Below, piece by piece: positions 1-12,778 of a stretch of DNA of 64,000 nucleotides. The stretch is taken from the NCBI GenBank assembly GCA_963942565.1, contig OZ012686.1, positions 60,482,904 through 60,546,903 on the forward strand, read 5' to 3'. Position 1 is the stretch's first letter, and every line of letters starts with the position of its first letter. Both the position numbers and the translations under genes were made by a program. Source of the stretch: Maea johnstoni (lineage: Eukaryota > Annelida > Polychaeta > Spionida > Magelonidae). The notes beneath the pieces are model-generated. The model saw only the letters and a program-made list of their open reading frames with translations. It made no database searches and was not told the origin of the DNA.

Positions 1-3000
1 TACTTAGGTGCTAAGCTCGTATATCCACCTACCTCAGTTTAGGTTGAGGTGCTTCGCTCCTATGCCCACCTACCCCCGTAAAGGCCAAGGTGCTTCACTC
101 GTAGGTCAACCTACCCCAGTTTACTTACTTACTTACTTACTTAGGTGCTACTTAGGTGCTAAGCTCGCATATCCACCTACCCCAGTTAAGGCCCCGGTGC
201 TAAGCTCGTATTTTCACCTACCCCAGTTTAGGCCGAGGTGCTTTGCTCCTATGCCCACCTACCCACGTTAAGGCCAAGGTGCTTCACTCGTAGGTCAACC
301 TACCCCAGTTTACTTACTTACTTACTTACTTAGGTGCTACTTAGGTGCTAAGCTCGTATATCCACCTACCTCAGTTTAGGTTGAGGTGCTTCGCTCCTTT
401 GCCCACCTACCCCCGTTAAGGCCAAGGTGCTTCACTCGTAGGTCAACCTACCCCAGTTTACTTACTTACTTACTTACTTAGGTGCTACTTAGGTGCTAAG
501 CTCGTATATCCACCTACCTCAGTTTAGGTTGAGGTGCTTCGCTCCTATGCCCACCTACCCCCGTAAAGGCCAAGGTGCTTCACTCGTAGGTCAACCTACC
601 CCAGTTTACTTACTTACTTACTTACTTAGGTGCTACTTAGGTGCTAAGCTCGCATATCCACCTACCCCAGTTAAGGCCCCGGTGCTAAGCTCGTATATTC
701 ACCTACCCCAGTTTAGGCCGAGGTGCTTCGCTCCTATGCCCATCTACCCCCGTTAAGGCCAAGGTGCTTCACTCGTAGGTCAACCTACCCCAGTTTACTT
801 ACTTACTTACTTACTTCGGTGCTACTTAGGTGCTAAGCTCGTATATCCACCTACCTCAGTTTAGGTTGAGGTGCTTCGCTCCTTTGCCCACCTACCCCCG
901 TTAAGGCCAAGGTGCTTCACTCGTAGGTCAACCTACCCCAGTTTACTTACTTACTTACTTACTTAGGTGCTAAGCTCGTATATCCACCTACCCCAGTTAA
1001 GGCCCCGGTGCTAAGCTCGTATATTCACCTACCCCAGTTTAGGCCGAGGTGCTTTGCTCCTATGCCCACCTACCCCCGTTAAGGCCAAGGTGCTTCACTC
1101 GTAGGTCAACCTACCCCAGTTTACTTACTTACTTACTTACTTAGGTGCTACTTAGGTGCTAAGCTCGTATATCCACCTACCCCAGTTAAGGCCCCGGTGC
1201 TAAGCTCGTATATTCACCTACCCCAGTTTAGGCCGAGGTGCTTCGCTCCTATGCCCACCTACCCCCGTTAAGGCCAAGGTGCTTCACTCGTAGGTCAACC
1301 TACCCCAGTTTACTTACTTACTTACTTACTTAGGTGCTACTTAGGTGCTAAGCTCGTATATCCACCTACCTCAGGTTAGGTTGAGGTGCTTCGCTCCTAT
1401 GCCCACCTACCCCCGTTAAGGCCAAGGTGCTTCACTCGTAGGTCAACCTACCCCAGTTTACTTACTTACTTACTTACTTAGGTGCTACTTAGGTGCTAAT
1501 CTCGTATATCCACTTACCCCAGTTAAGGCCCCGGTGCTAAGCTCGTATATTCACCTTCCCCAGTTTAGGCCGAGGTGCTTCGCTCCTATGCCCACCTACC
1601 CCCGTTAAGGCCAAGGTGCTTCACTCGTAGGTCAACCTACCCAAGTTGACTTACTTACTTACTTACTTAGGTGCTACTTAGGTGCTAAGCTCGTATATCC
1701 ACCTACCTCAGTTTAGGTTGAGGTGCTTCGCTCCTATGCCCACCTACCCCCGTAAAGGCCAAGGTGCTTCATTCGTAGGTCAACCTACCACAGTTTACTT
1801 ACTTCTTTACTTACTTAGGTGCTACTTAGGTGCTAAGCTCGTATATCCACCTACCCCAGTTAAGGCCCCGGTGCTAAGCTCTTATATTCACCTACCCAGT
1901 TTAGGCCGAGGTGCTTCGCTCCTATGCCCACCTACCCCCGTTAAGGCCAAGGTGCTTCACTCGTAGGTCAACCTACCCCAGTTTACTTACTTACTTACTT
2001 ACTTAGGTGCTACTAAGGTGCTAAGCTCGTATATCCACCTACCTCAGTTTAGGTTGAGGTGCTTCGCTCCTATGCCCACCTACCCCCGTTAAGGCCAAGG
2101 TGCTTCACTCGTAGGTCAACCTACCCCAGTTTACTTACTTACTTACTTACTTAGGTGCTAAGCTCGTATATCCACCTACCCCAGTTAAGGCCCCGGTGCT
2201 AAGCTCGTATATTCACCTACCCCAGTTTAGGCCGAGGTGCTTCGCTCCTATGCCCACCTACCCCCGTTAAGGCCAAGGTGCTTCACTCGTAGGTCAACCT
2301 ACCCCAGTTTACTTACTTACTTACTTACTTAGGTGCTACTTAGGTGCTAAGCTCGTATATACACCTACCTCAGTTTAGGTTGAGGTGCTTCGCTCCTATG
2401 CCCACCTACCCCCGTTAAGGCCAAGGTGCTTCACTCGTAGGTCAACCTACCCCAGTTTACTTACTTACTTACTTACTTAGGTGCTACTTAGGTGCTAAGC
2501 TCGTATATCCACCTACCCCAGTTAAGGCCCCGGTGCTAAGCTCGTATATTCACCTACCCCAGTTTAGGCCGAGGTGCTTCGCTCCTATGCCCACCTACCC
2601 CCGTTAAGGCCAAGGTGCTTCACTCGTAGGTCAACCTACCCCAGTTTACTTACTTACTTACTTACTTAGGTGCTACTTAGGTGCTAAGCTCGTATATCCA
2701 CCTACCTCAGGTTAGGTTGAGGTGCTTCGCTCCTATGCCCACCTACCCCCGTTAAGGCCAAGGTGCTTCACTCGTAGGTCAACCTACCCCAGTTTTCTTA
2801 CTTACTTACTTACTTAGGTGCTACTTAGGTGCTAAGCTCGTATATCCACCTACCCCAGTTAAGGCCCCGGTGCTAAGCTCGTATATTCACCTACCCCAGT
2901 TTAGGCCGAGGTGCTTCGCTCCTATGCCCACCTACCCCCGTTAAGGCCAAGGTGCTTCACTCGTAGGTCAACCTACCCCAGTTTACTTACTTACTTACTT

Positions 3001-3460
3001 ACTTAGGTGCTACTTAGGTGCTAAGCTCGTATATCCACCTACCTCAGGTTAGGTTGAGGTGCTTCGCTCCTATGCCCACCTACCCCCGTTAAGGCCAAGG
3101 TGCTTCACTCGTAGGTCAACCTACCCCAGTTTACTTACTTACTTACTTACTTAGGTGCTACTTAGGTGCTAAGCTCGTATATCCACCTACCTCAGGTTAG
3201 GTTGAGGTGCTTCGCTCCTATGCCCACCTACCCCCGTTAAGGCCAAGGTGCTTCACTCGTAGGTCAACCTACCCCAGTTTACTTACTTACTTTCTTACTT
3301 AGGTGCTACTTAGGTGCTAAGCTCGTATATCCACCTACCTCAGTTTAGGTTGAGGTGCTTCGCTCCTATGCCCACCTACCCCCGTTAAGGCCAAGGAGCT
3401 TCACTCGTAGGTCAACCTACCCCAGTTTACTTACTTACTTACTTACTTAGGTGCTACTTA
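1..3460 (+). repeat. Block 1-3.46 kb, 21 units
   Basis: Unit order from base 7: B-A-B-B-A-B*-A-A-B-A then B-A-B*-A-B-A-B-A-B-B-B. Bases 1-2153 are repeated at 3455-5607. The last three B units (3017, 3165, 3313) and the next one at 3461 make a run of four B units. Markers: GCTCGCATATCC at 155, CTTTGCCC at 344 and 829, CAGGTTAGG in B units at 1344, 2680, 3017 and 3165. Confidence 0.9.
829..965 (+). repeat. B* unit lacking m5 (137 bp), representative
   Basis: The TTAC run joins directly to the next m1, with the 11-bp m5 absent. Other B* units are 2017-2153, 4283-4419, 5812-5948, 7519-7655, 11742-11878, 12779-12915, 14308-14444, 20886-21022, 47490-47626, 48819-48955 and 50497-50633. Twelve of thirteen m5-less units are type B followed by A. 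They lie in 0.8-21 kb and 47.5-50.6 kb, with none between 21.1 and 47.4 kb or after 50.7 kb. Confidence 0.92.
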
Positions 3461-5607
3461 GGTGCTAAGCTCGTATATCCACCTACCTCAGTTTAGGTTG
3501 AGGTGCTTCGCTCCTATGCCCACCTACCCCCGTAAAGGCCAAGGTGCTTCACTCGTAGGTCAACCTACCCCAGTTTACTTACTTACTTACTTACTTAGGT
3601 GCTACTTAGGTGCTAAGCTCGCATATCCACCTACCCCAGTTAAGGCCCCGGTGCTAAGCTCGTATTTTCACCTACCCCAGTTTAGGCCGAGGTGCTTTGC
3701 TCCTATGCCCACCTACCCACGTTAAGGCCAAGGTGCTTCACTCGTAGGTCAACCTACCCCAGTTTACTTACTTACTTACTTACTTAGGTGCTACTTAGGT
3801 GCTAAGCTCGTATATCCACCTACCTCAGTTTAGGTTGAGGTGCTTCGCTCCTTTGCCCACCTACCCCCGTTAAGGCCAAGGTGCTTCACTCGTAGGTCAA
3901 CCTACCCCAGTTTACTTACTTACTTACTTACTTAGGTGCTACTTAGGTGCTAAGCTCGTATATCCACCTACCTCAGTTTAGGTTGAGGTGCTTCGCTCCT
4001 ATGCCCACCTACCCCCGTAAAGGCCAAGGTGCTTCACTCGTAGGTCAACCTACCCCAGTTTACTTACTTACTTACTTACTTAGGTGCTACTTAGGTGCTA
4101 AGCTCGCATATCCACCTACCCCAGTTAAGGCCCCGGTGCTAAGCTCGTATATTCACCTACCCCAGTTTAGGCCGAGGTGCTTCGCTCCTATGCCCATCTA
4201 CCCCCGTTAAGGCCAAGGTGCTTCACTCGTAGGTCAACCTACCCCAGTTTACTTACTTACTTACTTACTTCGGTGCTACTTAGGTGCTAAGCTCGTATAT
4301 CCACCTACCTCAGTTTAGGTTGAGGTGCTTCGCTCCTTTGCCCACCTACCCCCGTTAAGGCCAAGGTGCTTCACTCGTAGGTCAACCTACCCCAGTTTAC
4401 TTACTTACTTACTTACTTAGGTGCTAAGCTCGTATATCCACCTACCCCAGTTAAGGCCCCGGTGCTAAGCTCGTATATTCACCTACCCCAGTTTAGGCCG
4501 AGGTGCTTTGCTCCTATGCCCACCTACCCCCGTTAAGGCCAAGGTGCTTCACTCGTAGGTCAACCTACCCCAGTTTACTTACTTACTTACTTACTTAGGT
4601 GCTACTTAGGTGCTAAGCTCGTATATCCACCTACCCCAGTTAAGGCCCCGGTGCTAAGCTCGTATATTCACCTACCCCAGTTTAGGCCGAGGTGCTTCGC
4701 TCCTATGCCCACCTACCCCCGTTAAGGCCAAGGTGCTTCACTCGTAGGTCAACCTACCCCAGTTTACTTACTTACTTACTTACTTAGGTGCTACTTAGGT
4801 GCTAAGCTCGTATATCCACCTACCTCAGGTTAGGTTGAGGTGCTTCGCTCCTATGCCCACCTACCCCCGTTAAGGCCAAGGTGCTTCACTCGTAGGTCAA
4901 CCTACCCCAGTTTACTTACTTACTTACTTACTTAGGTGCTACTTAGGTGCTAATCTCGTATATCCACTTACCCCAGTTAAGGCCCCGGTGCTAAGCTCGT
5001 ATATTCACCTTCCCCAGTTTAGGCCGAGGTGCTTCGCTCCTATGCCCACCTACCCCCGTTAAGGCCAAGGTGCTTCACTCGTAGGTCAACCTACCCAAGT
5101 TGACTTACTTACTTACTTACTTAGGTGCTACTTAGGTGCTAAGCTCGTATATCCACCTACCTCAGTTTAGGTTGAGGTGCTTCGCTCCTATGCCCACCTA
5201 CCCCCGTAAAGGCCAAGGTGCTTCATTCGTAGGTCAACCTACCACAGTTTACTTACTTCTTTACTTACTTAGGTGCTACTTAGGTGCTAAGCTCGTATAT
5301 CCACCTACCCCAGTTAAGGCCCCGGTGCTAAGCTCTTATATTCACCTACCCAGTTTAGGCCGAGGTGCTTCGCTCCTATGCCCACCTACCCCCGTTAAGG
5401 CCAAGGTGCTTCACTCGTAGGTCAACCTACCCCAGTTTACTTACTTACTTACTTACTTAGGTGCTACTAAGGTGCTAAGCTCGTATATCCACCTACCTCA
5501 GTTTAGGTTGAGGTGCTTCGCTCCTATGCCCACCTACCCCCGTTAAGGCCAAGGTGCTTCACTCGTAGGTCAACCTACCCCAGTTTACTTACTTACTTAC
5601 TTACTTA
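3455..5607 (+). repeat. Exact copy of 1-2153 (offset 3454 bp)
   Basis: Same 13-unit order as 1-2153 and the same private variants in each place compared: GTATTTTC, CCCACGTTA, ACTTCGGTGC, GCTAATCTCG, CACCTTCCCC, AGCTCTTATATTC. I saw no difference until the TTAC run at the right edge, where this copy has six repeats and keeps m5 and the first has five and lacks m5. Confidence 0.92.
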
Positions 5608-7518
5608 CTTAGGTGCTACTTAGGTGCTAAGCTCGTATATCCACCTACCCCAGTTAAGGCCCCGGTGCTAAGCTCGTATATTCACCTACCCCAGTTTAGG
5701 CCGAGGTGCTTCGCTCCTATGCCCACCTACCCCCGTTAAGGCCAAGGTGCTTCACTCGTAGGTCAACCTACCCCAGTTTACTTACTTACTTACTTACTTA
5801 GGTGCTACTTAGGTGCTAAGCTCGTATATCCACCTACCTCAGTTTAGGTTGAGGTGCTTCGCTCCTATGCCCACCTACCCCCGTAAAGGCCAAGGTGCTT
5901 CACTCGTAGGTCAACCTACCCCAGTTTACTTACTTACTTACTTACTTAGGTGCTAAGCTCGTATATCCTACTACCCCAGTTAAGGCCCCGGTGCTAAGCT
6001 CGTATATTCACCTACCCCAGTTTAGGCCGAGGTGCTTTGCTCCTATGCCCACCTACCCCCGTTAAGGCCAAGGTGCTTCACTCGTAGGTCAACCTACCCA
6101 AGTTTACTTACTTACTTACTTACTTAGGTGCTACTAAGGTGCTAAGCTCGTATATCCACCTACCCCAGTTAAGGCTCCGGTGCTAAGCTCGTATATTCAC
6201 CTACCCCAGTTTAGGCCGAGGTGCTTCGCTCCTATGCCCACCTACCCCCGTTAAGGCCAAGGTGCTTCACTCGTAGGTCAACCTACCCCAGTTTACTTAC
6301 TTGCTTACTTACTTAGGTGCTACTTAGGTGCTAAGCTCGTATATCCACCTACCTCAGGTTAGGTTGAGGTGCTTCGCTCCTATGCCCACCTACCCCCGTT
6401 AAGGCCAAGGTGCTTCACTCGTAGGTCAACCTACCCCAGTTTACTTACTTACTTACTTACTTAGGTGCTACTTAGGTGCTAAGCTCGTATATCCACCTAC
6501 CCCAGTTAAGGCCCCGGTGCTAAGCTCGTATATTCACCTACCCAAGTTTAGGCCGAGGTGCTTCGCTCCTATGCCCACCTACCCCCGTTAAGGCCAAGGT
6601 GCTTCACTCGTAGGTCAACCTACCCCAGTTTACTTACTTACTTACTTACTTAGGTGCTACTTAGGTGCTAAGCTCGTATATCCACCTACCTCAGTTTAGG
6701 TTGAGGTGCTTCGCTCCTATGCCCACCTACCCCCGTTAAGGCCAAGGTGCTTCACTCGTAGGTCAACCTACCCCAGTTTACTTACTTACTTACTTACTTA
6801 GGTGCTACTTAGGTGCTAAGCTCGTATATCCACATACCCCGGTTAAGGCCACGGTGCTAAGCTCGTATATTCACCTACCCCAGTTTAGGCCGAGATGCTT
6901 CGCTCCTATGCCCACCTACCCCTGTTAAGGCCAAGGTGCTTCACTCGTAGGTCAACCTACCCAAGTTTACTTACTTACTTACTTACTTAGGTGCTAAGCT
7001 CGTATATCCACCTACCTCAGTTTAGGTTGAGGTGCTTCGCTCCTATGCCCACCTATCCCCGTTAAGGCCAAGGTGCTTCATTCGTAGGTCAACCTACCAC
7101 AGTTTACTTACTTCTTTACTTACTTAGGTGCTACTTAGGTGCTAAGCTCGTATATCCACCTACCCCAGTTAAGGCCCCGGTGCTAAGCTCGTATATTCAC
7201 CTACCCAGTTTAGGCCGAGGTGCTTCGCTCCTATGCCCGCCTACCCCCGTTAAGGCCAAGGTGCTTCACTCGTAGGTCAACCTACCCCAGTTTACTTACT
7301 TACTTACTTACTTACTTAGGTGCTACTTAGGTGCTAAGCTCGTATATCCACCTACCCCAGTTAAGGCCCCGGTGCTAAGCTCGTATATTCACCTACCCCA
7401 GTTTAGGCCGAGGTGCTTCGCTCCTATGCCCACCTACCCCCGTTAAGGCCAAGGTGCTTCACTCGTAGGTCAACCTACCCCAGTTTACTTACTTACTTAC
7501 TTACTTAGGTGCTACTTA
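5608..7518 (+). repeat. Block 5.6-7.5 kb
   Basis: Unit order from 5623: A-B*-A-A-B-A-B-A*-B-A-A. Preceded and ended by six-copy TTAC runs (before 5623 and 7330). The order and markers recur at 14119-15828: TAAAGG in m3 of the B at 5812 and 14308, CAGGTTAGG at 6327 and 14819, CCACATACC at 6812 and 15304, TTCATTCG at 6990 and 15493. Confidence 0.88.
6812..6989 (+). repeat. A* unit lacking m5 (178 bp)
   Basis: This is the only type A unit I found without m5, and it is followed by a B unit. It also carries CCACATACC and GGCCACGG in m1. The corresponding unit in the duplicate copy (15304-15492) still has m5, so m5 was lost here after duplication, or regained there. Confidence 0.88.
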
Positions 7519-9382
7519 GGTGCTAAGCTCGTATATCCACCTACCTCAGTTTAGGTTGAGGTGCTTCGCTCCTTTGCCCACCTACCCCCGTTAAGGCCAA
7601 GGTGCTTCACTCGTAGGTCAACCTACCCCAGTTTACTTACTTACTTGCTTACTTAGGTGCTAAGCTCGTATATCCACCTACCCCAGTTAAGGCCCCGGTG
7701 CTAAGCTCGTATATTCACCTACCCCAGTTTAGGCCGAGGTGCTTTGCTCCTATGCCCACCTACCCCCATTAAGGCCAAGGTGCTTCACTCGTAGGTCAAC
7801 CTACCCCAGTTTACTTACTTACTTACTTACTTAGGTGCTACTTAGGTGCTAAGCTCGTATATCCACCTACCCCAGTTAAGGCCCCGGTGCTAAGCTCGTA
7901 TATTCACCTACCCCAGTTTAGGCCGAGGTGCTTCGCTCCTATGCCCACCTACCCCCGTTAAGGCCAAGGTGCTTCACTCGTAGGTCAACCTACCCCAGTT
8001 TACTTACTTACTTACTTACTTAGGTGCTACTTAGGTGCTAAGCTCGTATATCCACCTACCTCAGGTTAGGTTGAGGTGCTTCGCTCCTATGCCCACCTAC
8101 CCCCTTTAAGGCCAAGGTGCTTCACTCGTAGGTCAACCTACCCCAGTTTACTTACTTACTTACTTACTTAGGTGCTACTTAGGTGCTAAGCTCGTATATC
8201 CACTTACCCCAGTTAAGGCCCCGGTGCTAAGCTCGTATATTCACCTACCCCAGTTTAGGCCGAGGTGCTTCGCTCCTATGCCCACCTACCCCCGTTAAGG
8301 CCAAGGTGCTTCACTCGTAGGTCAACCTACCCAAGTTGACTTACTTACTTACTTACTTAGGTGCTACTTAGGTGCTAAGCTCGTATATCCACCTACCTCA
8401 GTTTAGGTTGAGGTGCTTCGCTCCTATGCCCACCTACCCCCGTTAAGGCCAAGGTGCTTCATTCGTAGGTCAACCTACCACAGTTTACTTACTTCTTTAC
8501 TTACTTAGGTGCTACTTAGGTGCTAAGCTCGTATATCCACATACCCCAGTTAAGGCCACGGTGCTAAGCTCGTATATTCACCTACCCAGTTTAGGCCGAG
8601 GTGCTTCGCTCCTATGCCCACCTACCCCCGTTAAGGCCAAGGTGCTTCACTCGTAGGTCAACCTACCCCAGTTTACTTACTTACTTACTTACTTAGGTGC
8701 TACTAAGGTGCTAAGCTCGTATATCCACCTACCTCAGTTTAGGTTGAGGTGCTTCGCTCCTATGCCCACCTACCCCCGTAAAGGCCAAGGTGCTTCACTC
8801 GTAGGTCAACCTACACCAGTTTACTTACTTACTTACTTACTTAGGTGCTACTTAGGTGCTAAGCTTGTATATCCACCTACCCCAGTTAAGGCCCAGGTGC
8901 TAAGCTCGTATATTCACCTACCCCAGTTTAGGCCGAGGTGCTTCGCTCCTATGCCCACCTACCCCCGTTAAGGCCAAGGTGCTTCACTCGTAGGTCAACC
9001 TACCCCAGTTTACTTACTTACTTACTTACTTAGGTGCTACTTAGGTGCTAAGCTCATATATATCCACCTACCTCAGTTTAGGTTGAGGTGCTTCGAACCT
9101 ATGCCCACCTACCCCCGTTAAGGCCAAGGTGCTTCACTCGTAGGTCAACCTAGCCCAGTTTACTTACTTACTTACTTACTTAGGTGCTACTTAGGTGCTA
9201 AGCTCGTATATCCACCTACCCCAGTTAAGGCCCCGGTGCTAAGCTCGTATATTCACCTACCCCAGTTTAGGCCGAGGTGCTTCGCTCCTATGCCCACCTA
9301 CCCCCGTTAAGGCCAAGGTGCTTCACTCGTAGGTCAACCTACCCCAGTTTACTTACTTACTTACTTACTTAGGTGCTACTTA
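7519..9382 (+). repeat. Block 7.5-9.4 kb, third copy of the 829-2153 block
   Basis: Unit order: B*-A-A-B-A-B-A-B-A-B-A. Units 7519-8854 match 829-2153 and 4283-5607 in order and markers (CTTTGCCC, TTTGCTCC, CAGGTTAGG, CCACTTACC, TTCATTCG, TACTAAGG). The B at 9044 is unusual: two extra bases (CATATATATCC) and CTTCGAACC in place of CTTCGCTCC. Confidence 0.88.
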
Positions 9383-12300
9383 GGTGCTAAGCTCGTATAT
9401 CCACCTACCTCAGTTTAGGTTGAGGTGCTTCGCTCCTATGCCCACCTACCCCCGTTAAGGCCAAGGTGCTTCACTCGTAGGTCAACCTACCCCAGTTTAC
9501 TTACTTACTTACTTACTTAGGTGCTACTTAGGTGCTAAGCTCGTATATCCACCTACCCCAGTTAAGGCCCCGGTGCTAAGCTCGTATATTCACCTACCCC
9601 AGTTTAGGCCGAGGTGCTTTGCTCCTATGCCCACCTACCCCCGTTAAGGCCAAGGTGCTTCACTCGTAGGTCAACCTACCCCAGTTTACTTACTTACTTA
9701 CTTAATTAGGTGCTACTTAGGTGCTAAGCTCGTATATCCACCTACCTCAGTTTAGGTTGAGGTGCTTCGCTCCTATGCCCACCTACCCCCGTTAAGGCCA
9801 AGGTGCTTCACTCGTAGGTCAACCTACCCCAGTTTACTTACTTACTTACTTACTTAGGTGCTACTTAGGTGCTAAGCTCGTGTATCCACCTACCCCAGTT
9901 AAGGCCCCGGTGCTAAGCTCGTATATTCACCTACCCCAGTTTAGGCCGAGGTGCTTCGCTCCTATGCCCACCTACCCCCGTTAAGGCCAAGGTGCTTCAC
10001 TTGTAGGTCAACCTACCCCAGTTGACTTACTTACTAACTTACTTAGGTGCTACTTAGGTGCTTAGCTCGTATATCGACCTACCTCAGTTTAGGTTGAGGT
10101 GTTTCGCTCCTATGCCCACCTACCCCCGTTAAGGCCAAGGTGCTTCACTCGTAGGTCAACCTACCCCAGTTTACTTACTAACTTACTTACTTAGGTGCTA
10201 CTTAGGTGCTAAGCTCGTATATCCACCTACCCCAGTTAAGGCCCCGGTGCTAAGCTCGTATATTCACCTACCCCAGTTTAGGCCGAGGTGCTTTGCTCCT
10301 ATGCCCACCTACCCCCTTTAAGGCCAAGGTGCTTCACTCGTAGGTCAACCTACCCCAGTTTACTTACTTACTTACTTACTTAGGTGCTACTTAGGTGCTA
10401 AGCTCGTATATCCACCTACCTCAGTTTAGGTTGAGGTGCTTCGCTCCTATGCCCACCTACCCCCGTTAAGGCCAAGGTGCTTCACTCGTAGGTCAACCTA
10501 CCCCAGTTTACTTACTTACTTACTTACTTAGGTGCTACTTAGGTGCTAAGCTCGTATATCCACCTACCCCAGTTAAGGCCCCGGTGCTAAGCTCGTATAT
10601 TCACCTACCCCAGTTTAGGCCGAGGTGCTTCGCTCCTATGCCCACCTACCCCCGTTAAGGCCAAGGTGCTTCACTCGTAGGTCAACCTACCCCAGTTTAC
10701 TTACTTACTTACTTAATTAGGTGCTACTTAGGTGCTAAGCTCGTATATCCACCTACCTCAGTTTAGGTTGAGGTGCTTCGCTCCTATGCCCACCTACCCC
10801 CGTTAAGGCCAAGGTGCTTCACTCGTAGGTCAACCTACCCCAGTTTGCTTACTTACTTACTTACTTAGGTGCTACTTAGGTGCTAAGCTCGTATATCCAC
10901 CTACCCCAGTTAAGGCCCCGGTGCTAAGCTCGTATATTCACCTACCCCAGTTTAGGCCGAGGTGCTTCACTCCTATGCCCACCTACCCCCGTTAAGGCCA
11001 AGGTGCTTCACTCGTAGGTCAACCTACCCCAGGTTACTTACTTACTTACTTACTTAGGTGCTACTTAGGTGCTAAGCTCGTATATCCACCTACCTCAGTT
11101 TAGGTTGAGGTGCTTCGCTCCTATGCCCACCTACCCCCGTTAAGGCCAAGGTGCTTTACTCGTTGGTCAACCTACCCCAGTTTACTTACTTACTTACTTA
11201 CTTAGGTGCTACTTAGGTGCTAAGCTCGTATATCCACCTACCCCAGTTAAGGCCCCGGTGCTAAGCTCGTATATTCACCTACCCCAGTTTAGGCCGAGGT
11301 GCTTCGCTCCTATGCCCACCTACCCCCGTTAAGGCCAAGGTGCTTCACTCGTAGGTCAACCTACCCCAGTTTACTTACTTACTTACTTACTTAGGTGCTA
11401 CTTAGGTGCTAAGCTCGTATATCCACCTACCTCAGTTTAGGTTGAGGTGCTTCGCTCCTATGCCCACCTACCCCCGTTAGGGCAAAGGTGCTTCACTCGT
11501 AGGTCAACCTACCCCAGTTTACTTACTTACTTACTTACTTAGGTGCTACTTAGGTGCTAAGCTCGCATATCCACCTACCCCAGTTAAGGCCCCGGTGCTA
11601 AGCTCGTATATTCACCTACCCCAGTTTAGGCCGAGGTGCTTCGCTCCTATGCCCACCTACCCCCGTTAAGGCCAAGGTGCTTCACTCGTAGGTCAACCTA
11701 CCCCAGTTTACTTACTTACTTACTTACTTAGGTGCTACTTAGGTGCCAAGCTCGTATATCCACCTTCCTCAGTTTAGGTTGAGGTGCTTCGCTCCTATGC
11801 CCACCTACCCCCGTTAAGGCAAAGGTGCTTCACTCGTAGGTCAACCTACCCCAGTTTACTTACTTACTTACTTACTTAGGTGCTAAGCTCGTATATCCAC
11901 CTACCCCAGTTAAGGCTCCGGTGCTAAGCTCGTATATTCACCTACCCCAGTTTAGGCCAAGGTGCTTCGCTCCTATGCCCACCTACCCCCGTTAAGGCCA
12001 AGGTGCTTCACTCGTAGGTCAACCTACCCCAGTTTACTTACTTACTTACTTACTTAGGTGCTACTTAGGTGCTAAGCTCGTATATACACCTACCTCAGTT
12101 TAGGTTGAGGTGCTTCGCTCCTATGCCCACCTACCCCCGTTAAGGCCAAGGTGCTTCACTCGTAGGTCAACCTACCCCAGTTTACTTACTTACTTACTTA
12201 CTTAGGTGCTACTTAGGTGCTAAGCTCGTATATCCACCTACCCCAGTTAAGGCCCCGGTGCTAAGCTCGTATATTCACCTACCCCAGTTTAGGCCGAGGT

Positions 12301-12778
12301 GCTTCGCTCCTATGCCCACCTTCCCCCGTTAAGGCCAAGGTGCTTCCCTCGTAGGTCAACCTACCCCAGTTTACTTACTTACTTACTTACTTAGGTGCTA
12401 CTTAGGTGCTAAGCTCGTATATCCACCTACCCCAGTCAAGGCCCCGGTGCTAAGCTCGTATATTCACCTACCCCAGTTTAGGCCGAGGTGCTTCGCTCCT
12501 ATGCCCACCTACCCCCGTTAAGGCCAATGTGCTTCACTCGTAGGTCAACCTACCCCAGTTTACTTACTTACTTACTTAGGTGCTACTTAGGTGCTAAGCT
12601 CGTATATCCACCTACCCCAGTTAAGGCCCCGGTGCTAAGCTCGTATATTCACCTACCCCAGTTTAGGCCGAGGTGCTTCGCTCCTATGCCCACCTACCCC
12701 CGTTAAGGCCAAGGTGCTTCACTCGCAGGTCAACCTACCCCAGTTTACTTACTTACTTACTTACTTAGGTGCTACTTA
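9383..12778 (+). repeat. Block 9.4-12.8 kb, first copy of the second subfamily set
   Basis: Regular B-A alternation through 11742 (B*), then A-B-A-A-A; the A units at 12216, 12405 and 12590 are a run of three. Markers shared with 19012-21548: AATTAGG before 9720 and 10731, CACTTGTAGG in 9868, TATCGACC and GTTTCGC in 10057, ACTCGTTGG in 11068, GGGCAAAGG in 11405, GCATATCC in 11553, GTGCCAAGC in 11742, TATACACC in 12068. This copy has one more 337-bp dimer than the other. Confidence 0.88.

Noticed and set aside
8-271. Open reading frames of 72-94 codons on the + strand (also at 493, 1682, 3462, 3947, 5136, 8708, 12488, 14528, 16844, 38764 and 45465)
   Set aside because: They use a GTG at the start of a monomer and read straight through satellite monomers and the TTAC run. 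They exist only where a variant (such as CGTAAAGG for CGTTAAGG) or a TTAC length change removes one of the regular stops. No ribosome-binding or splice context, no domain, and the frame is lost at every B unit.
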